Below, piece by piece: positions 27,101-39,100 of a DNA stretch of 64,000 nucleotides. This DNA comes from Edolisoma coerulescens (lineage: Eukaryota; Chordata; Aves; Passeriformes; Campephagidae). Below the pieces are notes generated by a model. That model did not search any database and was not told the origin of the DNA. It was given only the letters and a program-made list of their open reading frames with translations. Location: the NCBI GenBank assembly GCA_013397115.1, contig VWZW01005387.1, positions 1,507,235 to 1,571,234 of the forward strand. The letters are read 5' to 3'. Both the position numbers and the translations under genes were made by a program. Every line of letters begins with the position of its first letter. The stretch's first letter is position 1.

Positions 27101-30100
27101 AGCAGACAAAGCTTCTGTAATACTGAAGGGTCTGCAGAGCCCTCTGGTCTATTAAGGATTCTGGCATCTGCGCCCATTTCAAAATACCTGTGCAGGAAGG
27201 ACACTGAGTATCTCAGAGATGCTGTTCCTCCTGCCTCTTCATCCCCCAAACTACTGTTTTAGGGAATATTTATGTTAAAATGCACTTGCTACAACTTCAC
27301 ACAATGTTAGGAGATGTCACTAACTACGCAATTAAATTAATTTTAAGTAGACTTCTCAAAGGGGATCTACTGCATAGAATTATGCATTAGGTTCTGTATA
27401 GTGCTATCTGATGGTAGAGCAGAAACAATTGATCACATTGACAGCTGAAGCAAAGGAGAAATTATATATTAATAATTCAGTAGTGTTTGCAGACTGGTCC
27501 CCCTAATACCCAGATGAGCAAGAAGAAAAAGAAAATATATTTAATAAGTGTAAATATATGGTCATCCACACAGGAAATAAGAATCAAATATGTATGTTAG
27601 CAAATTGGAAAAAGTGGCTACTATAGTGCTACTGTAAAAGAATTGAAATACATGAAAATATTAAAATACTTGGACATAATTGATGTTTTATTGAATGAGA
27701 GAATTAGTAAAAATTTTAAGAATTAAAAATTGGCTTGGGAATTTATAAATATAATGTGTAAGACAAACAGAAGAGTTTTTTCTTTCCCCCTAGTGCAGTC
27801 AGATCACTGTAAAAATACTTCCTGCAGTCTGGGGCATCCACTGTGAAAGAAAGATAATAAAGACTTTGGAGAGAATGTGCCAGGATGAACTGTTAATGGA
27901 TTGGAATATGTATAGCCTTTAAAGAGACCATCCTAAGAGTAGTGATCTGTGTGCTAATATTTGTAAAGTACTTTGAAAATTCAAGGCACATGTTAGATGC
28001 ATATCCTTGCAGCATTTTGCTGTAACAATGCTAAAAATTATTTTAAAAGGGAGAAAATTAAACAAAATCCTTAAGTAAAAATTATGTTGGCTAGACTCAA
28101 AACCATTAAACCCTTTCAAATCACATCTTCCTTATATAAATATAGATAAATGTTAGCCAAAAACTTGTCTAGGCTCACTTAGGAGCTAAGAGTTCTGTGG
28201 CATTTGGTGGACAACTGAGTTATTCGTAAACAAATCTGGTTCTGGATATTAGCCTGACATCTAGAGCATTTTCATTAATGAGATATTAAATTAGAACTTG
28301 GATGCAGACCTAAAATTTGAAAACTTCCCAAATAGTGGAGTAGAAATGAAAGCAGCTGGGTTTCATTCCTCGACTTGAAATCAACCAGATGACCTCAGAC
28401 AGCTTGGTTTATCTAACCATACTTCTGTTTCCCCATCCATAAAACAGGGTTAATGATACTGACCTGCTTTCCTGAGACACTTTGATAAACCCCAAATATT
28501 ATCATTATGTTACAAAAACTTGCCTTGTACAGTTTGTTGCGCATTATTTCAATGTTCATTTCATCCAGGTCGTTTTCAGACAGGCAGTCTTGAAAGAAAG
28601 CAGCTGAAAGCAGAGTTTATAATATAGCAGTATAAATCTGCATGCTGATAAAATGCATCTCCTGTCTATTGCTCACCAGTGTGCGAAAAAGGATCCGAGG
28701 GTACTGTTGTACAAGAAAGGGTGATATAACAGAGGAAGAAAAATCCGCTTGATTTTCCCCTTATCCTCCTATCCCCTCCTTTTTAATGAGAATCTGCAGT
28801 GAGGGGAATCAATCAGTGCTGCAGCCAGAGTCCATGTCTCCAGAGAAAATCAGATGGGAATGCTAATGAAAGCCCTAATCTTCTCTGAAGTATATAGTTT
28901 GGTTATTAGGTATATTTTCTAGTGAGTGAAAAATAATTTTTGTCTGAAATCATGCAGGTATTTTGCAATTGCTAAGGAGAATCCCCTTTCCTCTTTTCCC
29001 TTTTCTTCTTTGCGTACGTAGAGTGGGAAAGGCAACAGGTTGCAGCTGATAAAGGGCACATGCTTTGACCTTGACCATCTGTGCTTACAGGTCCTCCGCA
29101 GAACTGACTAAAGAGCAAGCTTTTGAGCAGAGAGGCAGTGGATGAGTTTCATTTGTGCAGCTGGAACATTTAAAAATATGATATTCATAATAATGTGTGC
29201 CTCTTGCTGTTCCTGAGCTATCCCAGTGGGACAGAGCAGTGCTATATGAGAGAGTGTTGTCTCAAGCAGTGGCAATGGAAAGATGGTATTTACAGAGAGG
29301 ATGTGAGTCTGGCCATGTTATGTGGTCTTATCCCTTCCTACTCTTCCAGCATCCAGATTTTAAATGAAGAATATCACAAAGTGTAGCTCTGAGAGTTCCC
29401 TTCAGTTTCTCCTTATAGATCTATTGCCCATAAATTTGTCCCATGACTTTAAAGAACTGATACAACTCTCTTCTTTTACAAACTAGTTTAGCAAAAAAAA
29501 ATCTAGAAATTTACTACCAGCTGTGTGAAAACAGTGGTTTAGTTTACCTTTTAAAGCTAGTTTTCTTCTGGGATTTGGTCTTCTGAAGGATTTGATAAGC
29601 AGCAGTTCATAACTCACTGTGAACACACCACTGCTCTCAGGACTCTGTAAACCATGTCCATATCTCTCATCAGCTTTGTCTGAAGAGCATTCTGGACTTT
29701 TTAGTCTGTCTGTCTATAGCACTGTTCATTTTAGCTGTCCTGCTCTGTCCCTTCTCTGATTTCACTGTACAGTTGTGCCAGTGCCCAGGCACTGGTGGGA
29801 GCATGCTGCTCCGTGAGGGAAAGCCAGGACTGTGCCGTGCTGGACACAGCCAGCTCCAGTGGGACCCACCACAGGCCACAGCCAAGCCCCTCAGTCAAGC
29901 AGGTGTATCTGAAGAGGGCCTACCTGAAAACCAGATTGGGACTTTTTACCAGGGCATGGAATGATAGGACAAGGGGTAATGGCTTTAAACTGAAAGAGGG
30001 TAAGTTTAGATTAGATATTAGGAAGAAATTCTTTACTGCAAAGATGATGAAACAGTGGAACAGGTTGCCCAGGGAAGCTCTGGGTGTGCCATCCCTGGAA

Positions 30101-33100
30101 TTGTCCAAGGCCCAGTTGGATGGGACTCTGAGAAACCTGGTCTAGTGGAAGGTATCCTTGCCCATGGCAGGAGGGTTGGAACTGGATTATCTTTTAGCTC
30201 ACTTCCTACACAAAGCATTCTATGGTTCTATGGCTCTAAACTCCCCCTGCTCCTTGTGACAGGCAGTGCCTCTCTAGAGGGATGCAGTGTAACCTGTGGG
30301 AATAACAGGGTGGGAGAGAAGAGGAGCCTGGCGTGAAGGAGCAGCACAGGCTGGAGGAAAGGTATTTTCCCCAAGTGTCTAAATGTTTTCTAAATTCTAA
30401 ATTATTTTCTGTTTGTTTCCTTATATCTGGATTAGTAATTAATTATGTCATACAGTAATAAATCAAGTTAATTTCCCCCCAAATTTAGTCTGGTTTGCCT
30501 GCAACAGTACTTTGTGGGGGATCTCCACCCACAATCTCTTTTTTCCACCTTTTTTCTCCCCTTCATTGTGCAAGTAAGGGGTGAGCAAGTGGCTGGGTGA
30601 GAATTTTTTTTCTGTCTGGGGCCAACCTACCACATCTTCTTGAGAAGCAGAACCCAAAATGTCTCACAGTACTGAAGATGAGGGCATATAATTGTTTCAT
30701 ATAAATTCAAATCCATCCAGTTCTGTCTTATTCTCAGTGCCCTTCACAGCCTATTAGGTTTTGTTTGTGTTGGCTGCTGCACCACATTGAGAAGAGTTTC
30801 ATCTTAATTGCATCATGTGACATTCCCAAACTTTACCCTGTTTTGCTCTTACATTTAGTTCTTCAAAATAAGACTTTTCTTTATATTTGAACCATGCCCA
30901 AATTTCAAGAGGGAATCTAGGTTCTACCACGACATCTAGTATTTATTACTAGCTGTCTGCTTGATCCTTAGTGAAGATGTATTTTTTAATAAAGATGTAG
31001 GTGTTGAAATAAAAATCTAGACATTTTAAATCAGTGACTACTTTGGATATAAAAGATACACATTACATTTCTTGGGTAGCATGTTTTCTCTGTGTCTGCT
31101 ACCCAAGGTGGATACAGAAGCTGTTAATAAATGTTAATAGACTTTGTCCTGAACACCATTTTGGAAGTGCTTGATCCACAGTTCAAGTTTTGTGTTACCA
31201 AAACACAGCATATGCGATGGGAAACATCCTGCTCTTAAGCATACAGCATTAGTAGTTTTGAGAAGAAAATAAGAAATAATTTCGTGTTTTTACCTAATGG
31301 TGTGTCAACCAAAATTGCATTGAAGAGCTCAGTGGGGTTTGAGGCAATGCTGACTGCTTCCATTTGCTCAAAGCTCCCCAATGGATGGCACTTGGGAACA
31401 AGTTCAGCTATGGGTCGCTGATGTAATGTGCCAGTTATTAAAAGAATTACATTGTCAATCATATAGCTGTATCTGTATTGGAAAGAAAAAGTAAAAATAA
31501 ACTATTTTTATAATCAACTTTCAGTTGAAAAAATACAACCCCCAAATTTTTGAAAATTAGCCATAATACCAAAGTATTATAAGAATGTATGTGCATTCTG
31601 TATCAATACCTCATCAAATATCAACAGAAGCTTTTAAATATCAAGTAGATAACACAGAACTAGTTTTAAACCATATGACTGATTCGGAAAATGGACAGGT
31701 TTAAAGAAGGTGGTACTGACATATGACTATAATAAACATAACGACTGAGAGATGTGGATTCACTATAACAAGTGACAATGAGTGGTATCCAAAGCAAATC
31801 ACCTGACCTAGCAACTTTTCTAGTTTGGGATATTCTTATTTCGTATATACCATCTGGACAGAGAAGTACATGGGAATCTCGGCACTAAAACTCCAGAGTT
31901 CATGCAGATGGTCCAGTCTTAGGGTTTTCTTCTCACTCAGCTTTAAACATGCTCCCATGAGGGAATTAGGAACAAGCTCTTACAGATTTCTTCTCTATTA
32001 CTAAAAGTTTTATTTTGAGTAGAAGTTTTCTATCAGCTTCATACTTGTTTCACTGTCAAAGAGGCTGTTAAGTTTTGTCAGTGACTTGGAAATGGGAACA
32101 CTATGCCCTTGAATGCCAGTCTTCAGCTTGCATTTCTGACTAAGATCACAGCTAGAAACACATGGGGATTAATATGTTCTCACCCAAAATATGTGAAGAG
32201 GGCATGAGGATCTGGTGGAATGTAGTTTAATGACTTGTGTGTAATATCTTTAACTAGTGTATCCATTGTTCAAAACAACAGCAGTGTGCAAGGATTGTGC
32301 ATACACATGTATACATTCATGTCAGTGAGTGTGAGAAAAGAGCTGCCATAACTTTCAGGCTTTCATTTTTATTTCCCTGAAACAAAATGTAAACATTGTA
32401 TGCCTACAGGTCACAGGTGTCCTAGGGCAGTCTTTAAGATCCTATTAATATATTAGCCTAAAAGTGGTCAGCTGCACATGACCAGAAAAAAAAAAAAAAG
32501 ATACTTTCTTCTCTACTGTTGTAATAAAAATGCTCCTTGAAAGTTAGTTGAACAGTTAATTGTTCTTGTTAAAATGTATTAAAAGGATAAGATCAAGGGC
32601 AGTAAATAGTTAGGTAAAATATCCTGCTGGTATTTTGCTAATCCATGTTGTTATACTGTTATAAAGCAGATCCCTGTTCTTGAAGTTGTTTAAGCCATTC
32701 ATTTGCAAGTTTCATCTATCTATGATGGTATTGAGATCAGAGCTTTCTCTTCATCTGGCATCAAACAGCAGCTGAACTTTCAAAAAAAGCTACTTGGATC
32801 TCAATATCTTGCAATATGCCACATAAAGTTCTCCTGGTTTTTATTTATTTGGTTCAAATAATATAAAAAGTATGGTAGGTGTAGGATGTGTTGTCTTTCC
32901 CCCTTTTAAAAAAGGTCTACAACTTGCCACATGCCTAGGAATTAAATCACTTCCCCGTACATCATGAAATTGTTAATCTTGCATGAGTCACCCCCCCCAA
33001 AATGTCAGTTTTTCAAGTTCTCTGACTTAAATAGTGTTTAAAAATTTTAACCATTTTCTCAGTCTCTACTGCTTCTTCTGTCACTGTTCACATAAAAAAA

Positions 33101-36100
33101 ATCTGCTTCTGTTCTTTAAAATAATTAGTTGCAAAGACAACAGCTCTTCATATACACACACAGTTTCAGAACTTATATTAGCAAATAAAGTATGCAAGTG
33201 TAGCAGTATCAAAGTAATTTTTCTAGTTTTAAAACTTAATAGAATTTCCAATATGTTACATTTACACTTTTAACTGCTTTTCTTACCACTGTGTGGTAAG
33301 ACATGTAGTAATATTACTTACGTGACAAAATTCAGAAACGTGGCAAGTGGTTCAAAAGCATGGTTTCTAAAGTAATGAAATTCTGTGAGTAGTTTTGCTT
33401 TCAGTTTTTCATCGATGGTGGAAACAGTGAGAGGGCCAGTTTCATTAGCCAAGAAGTTGCCATAGTCTGTAGTTTGTAGATGTAACTTCAGATCTGGAAT
33501 TAAATTCAGGAAAGATCATGAGAATAAACTGTACTATTGTCTGCAAACCAAATTTTTAGAAAAGTTAATTTCTAAATATTTTTATATTAAGCAACTGATC
33601 ATACTCTATTGAAAAGTTTTTTGCATAGATCTAATATAGTGTAAATGCAAAATTGATGCAAATTTGTACTGCCTTCTACCAGTAAGACTTACTGCATGCT
33701 GTAGGAAAGAACAAATAATCTATGCCATTTTCAGCCATACCACACAGACTGCTACTTACTACTGTCTCGAGAGCCTTCCCCAGCAGGTTTGTTCAATGTT
33801 TTGATTTCACTGATTTGCACCACTGTAACACGTCAGTTGTTTTGTCTGCTGCACTCCCATGGACTGTTTTGCATCAATAGGAATCATCCTTTAACTTTGT
33901 TAAGATCTTAAATATTTCTATGAAACATTTAAGTCTCAGGTAAGATTATAATCTCCTGTTATAAGGCTGCCTGAAGAAGAGAACACATCTTGCCTGGCAC
34001 ACATTCTGGACTCCTAATGGATTCTGTAGGGGAGCACTTGAAAGGGCAGAGTTATACTCTCTTAGCATTTCTGGTTTGGCTTTCTCTGATTTATGGCTGC
34101 TACTAGCAAATCCTAAGAAGCTGTTCCAGAAGCCTGGGTCATTATGACATTTTCTGTTTGAGTTCTCAACCCTGGTGACTGGGGAAAATGAGTTGTTTAG
34201 ACCACAAAGTTAAAAGAAACTTTCATGATCTCAAAGAATTCATATGACAAATTTTCTCATTTTTTAGCATGAGGCACAAGCAAGCATTTGAATCAGTTCT
34301 TGCTGTTCAAAACAGTTTAACGTTTTCTTTTAGAAAAGCTCCTGCTGCAATGCATAATTATGTTCAAATGCTATATTAAAACTATTGTAAATTATAGATT
34401 GGGATACTATTATATGATTTGGGCATTCATAGTAATTAGATTTCTATATGAAATCTCAAGTGGTAGTTAGGGAAAAGAACAGCAACACTCCCACTGACGG
34501 AAATAAGGGTGTACCTGCAAGGAAGTAAATTTGCAGTTAGCAAGGTAAGAATTTTCAGTACAGTAGCTACTTTTGCCTATTTCCCAATGTGTATCCTTAC
34601 TTAGTATGCAATAAGGTTGCTTATAGTGAGACTTAAAGCAAAAGAACAAGTACACTGTGAATTCAAACTCCTACGTTCAGCACTGTAGCTTACTGAGATA
34701 AACTTCAGAGTCTTCTATGCAAGTTGGCTGCCACTCAAGGTTGCTCAGGGTCCTGTCCAAACTGGCCATGATTATTTCTAACCTCGCTGGGAAACCTCTT
34801 CCAGTGTTTCACCACTCTCCTTTTAAAAAATTTCTTTCTTATATTTAGTCTAAATCTATTCTCTTTTAGTCTAAAACTATTATCCTTTGTCCTGTCCTAC
34901 AGGCTCTATTAAAAAGTTTGTCTCTATCTCTCTTGTAAGCCGCCCTCAGGTACTGAAAATTTGCAATAAAGTCTTCCCAGAGCCTTCTCCAGGCTCAACA
35001 GTCCCTACTCTTTCAGCTTTTCCTCATAGGAGAGGTGCTCCAGCCCTCTGATCATCTTTGTGGCCCTGCTCTGGACTCACTTCAACAGGTCCATGCCCTT
35101 CCTGAGTCGGGGGCCCCAGAGCTGGACACAGTACTTCAGGTGGGGTCTCATGAGGGCAAAGTAGAGGGAGAGAATCATTTCCCTCCCTTGCTTTAGATGC
35201 AGCCCAGGATATGGCTGGTTTTCTGGGCTGTGAGCACACATTGTCAGCTCATGTCTGACTTTTCATCCAAGAGTAGTAGACATCCAAGTCCTTTTCCACA
35301 GGTCTGCTCTCAATTCCTTCTAGCCTGTATTGATACCAGGGATTGCCCAACCCAGGTGAAGGACCTCACGCTTGGCCTCATTGAACCTCATGAGATTCCC
35401 ATGGGCTCACTTCTCCAGCTTTCCTGGGCGCCTCTAAATGACATCCCATCCCTCAGTTGTGTCAATTACACCACTCAGCTTGGTGTCACCTGCAAACTTG
35501 TTGATGGTGCACTTGATCCCACTGCCTGTGTCGCTGATGAAGATATTAAACAGCACTGGTCCCAATAAGGACCCTTCAGGGGCACCGCTCGTCACTGAGC
35601 TCTGTCTGGATTTTGAAGCATTGCCCACTACTCTCTGGATGCAACCACTCAGCCAGTTCCTTATCCACCAAATACAGCCTATTAATCGCATCCATATCAA
35701 ATCACATAACACACTTAGAAAAAGTCATAGTTTCAGTACATACTTCCATGTAGGAAGAAGAGAAAGAGAATCCAAATACAAAAAAAAGAAACACAATTGA
35801 AGAAAGAGGGAAAGGTAAGCAAGATTAAGAGATAAATAAAAATGCAGAGTTATACCCAGAAATTAGTCTAATTATGTAAGAGCAAGTTTTTAAAAGATCA
35901 CTAATATTTTGATTTCACACCTACATTTCCTGTGAAAACTGTTCATTCTTACTTTTCTCTTTTTTGTGGCAAAGAGTGTAAAAATACCTGGCATATGGTG
36001 AGATTAGATAATACTACTTTATTAGATGTAGAGCTGAATTCCAACTTTCCTCAATTCCTTTTCAGATGAACCCGAGATATCTACCTTTAGTCACATTCTG

Positions 36101-39100
36101 TAAATGCCTTTCAAACACAGTAGTTTTCAGGGGTTAACTACCTAAAGCAGACTGTAAACCCTACATATCAGCCCAAGTATTGACCATTCCGAAGTGTTCT
36201 TAACATCATCATGAGATGAGCAGAAACAAAAACCTGCTGATTGAGAGTAGTTTCACAAGACGTTGTTGTTGTTCCTCAGTTCTCTGATTGATTGAGTGGT
36301 TTCATAAACCATGCCTTAATATAAGGCATGAAAAATATTATCTTTAAGACATTAAACTGCTTTACCCATCTCCCAAAACCTATGGAAGAAATGTTATACC
36401 TAGGAATGTTGGGTTTATAGCCCTGTCTTTTATATAACAGCCTGCTTTATAGGTGTATTTCTTTAACTGAATTAATAGATGCCAGCATGCATACTGTATG
36501 TAAGAAAAAATATTCAACCCTACCTCATGGTCATGGCCAAAACAATCATCCACAAGCTCCAATACCATATAATATCAATCAGGAATATTCAGGTCATATT
36601 CAGAGTTCACATCAAGACAGAGTTCGGTGCAGCTCCGAGACTGAACTGGTGGTCCTAAATTATCGTCCTTTCTTTGCTGCTGGCATAAATATGCCCTGGG
36701 AACTATCGCAGTCAGACTCTTGCACTAGTGACATGACTTGGTGACTCAGCAGGAGTAGGTGGCTGAGCATTACAGGGGCCTCAGACATTCCTGTTCACCA
36801 AAACTTTTTATTGATGGTAGCTGCCCCTTTTCTCAAGGTCTCTTGGAGACCTACACAAGACTCTGGCCTTGGTCCCAAAGATCTCTAGGAAAGAAAATTC
36901 CTGTATTTCAGCTGTCATCCATCCATTTTGATTGTCATCCATCTGCATTGTGTATTTTCTCATAAACTTACATGCAGGAAAACAATTTATAGGAAAATTA
37001 TTACCTTAAATAATAAGTTTACTCACAATTGAACAGCAAACAAACACAATTAACTAAAGTATGACTAAAAGGAATTAATGCACAGAGGGAGAGTAGTTTA
37101 AGGTGAATGCAGTTAAGATAGAAATGATCCTAATCAGAAGGAAGGAAAGACTGTTGTGAGAATTTGAACAAAGTGTTAACCTGTTCTTTTGGCATCAAGT
37201 TCATGGTAACTTATCTGACTCCTGACTTTGATAGCCAAATAGCCACCCAGCCACAGTTTTCTCTCAGTTAACACTGTTATTTCAGCTGCCATGTGCTGGC
37301 AGGCCCTGGCTCTGGCAAGTTAAGTAAACTTATTTCAGTGATTTTGTTGGGAGCAGAGTTGCGATGCTTGTCCTTCTGTGACCCAGCCTCCTTTCTACAG
37401 AGCCGAAGTCTTTCTATCATGCGAGAAAGCAAGAGAAGAACAAAGTACTGCGTTTAAACACCTCCACACCCCCACACCCCACACCCCCACATTCTACTTC
37501 AAAAACTGTCAGCAAGGTTGCTCTGGGAACCTCATTCCCTTGAAACAGATGATGCCGTAGGGCCAAACTAGAAGCATGCAGCCTGTGAGGTAGCTCCATG
37601 GAAATCATAGTAGTTCAACCAAGCCCAATAAGATTTCTAAATGAAGCTGAAAACTTCTCCTCCTGTCTGTACGGCCCTGAATTGAGAGGACACAGTGGTA
37701 TCATTAGTCTGTTAGAAGTCTTCTTTTTTCTTTCTGTCTTGCTTTTACACTTGCTCTGTGATTATCAAGCAGATGTAAAGCCCTAATCTACAGTTTTTCT
37801 TGTGGTTCTTCAGTGCTGACATTATGGTTTCCTCTCTAGAGATACCAAACCCGCTTTGAAATTAAAAGATCTTTTTGTTTCTATTTATAGGTTGCTTTGA
37901 GTGGTTTTGATTTTTGTTTTCTGCTTGTTTGTTTTAGCATATTTATAGTGTTTTTAACTTAGGCCATTTTTTGGTGTGTGGTTCTAAGCCACAGAATGCA
38001 GAATAGGGTAAATCTATTACTTTTCAATGTGAAGACACGATGGCACTACTGAAGAAACATCATAGTACTACAGCACAAATACATTTGTAGAATATTTCAA
38101 ATTGAAACAAAAGACAATGTATGAAATTTACTTTGGAGGTAGGGGTCTGTGGGTTTGGTGCACTGTACACTCATGGTGCAAGTTCAGTGTTACACCATCC
38201 TACATAGGCAGAGAGATAAGTGTGTTAACATCATGTAGAAATCAAATATTTCTCATATTTCCATTATAAAGAATACATTTGGTAGGTAAATGGTGGGAAT
38301 CTGTTAGCTGTCTATAATAAGTAGAAAAATGTTACAACGGTGAAAGAGATGTAGCTGAATAGCAAAAAAGGGGAAGTGATAGTGGGTAGTAGAGATGTGC
38401 TTGTAGGAGGGATGATGAAGGCTGCTGCTTCTATTGATGAAATAATTTGCATTCTAAAATTGAATGAACACTAGAAAAAAATAAGTTTCAAAAATAAGTT
38501 TCATCGATAAAGCAAATTGATCTTCCTATTATAAATTTTAATTAGAAATGGTTTTTATCTCTCTATTGTTGCTTGATCATTTGCTGCATGCTCTTAAAAA
38601 TATTGAAGGTTTATATATATCTCAGAAATATTTGAAAACTACTTCATAGTGTTAAACAACTTTCTTGTAGCATGAATTAAAATTTAGAGGTTTTTATAAC
38701 TATTCTAAACTTAACATGAGCAAGTATTCTTTTGTGAAGGGTGCAAACAATCCCTTTTGCTTATATGTTTTTAACTCTGTATATTTTGCTCTTATTCAGA
38801 AGTTACCGTGGGTTTTTTTCTTCACGGAGCTTTGGATGACATCATTTATTGAACTCATCTCCAGGGAGAAGTGAAGTGACAACACAGTTCAATTATTCTA
38901 CCATTCTGTCCTTCGTGTCTTTTATAGATGTTTGAAGCTGTTACCTTTTTCTGAAGTCTTTATACTCATGCAGCAGGACTTTTTCACTTAACAATTAAAT
39001 ACAATATCAAGAGTTTCTGTAGAGTCTTTAAGTTGCATAGATCACAACTGCTGGAACAAATAGGATAAAGAAACTGTAGATTTTGTCCAGCTGACATAAG

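Noticed and set aside
29795..30145. 116-codon open frame
   Set aside because: Its second half is CR1 3' region in intron 3.
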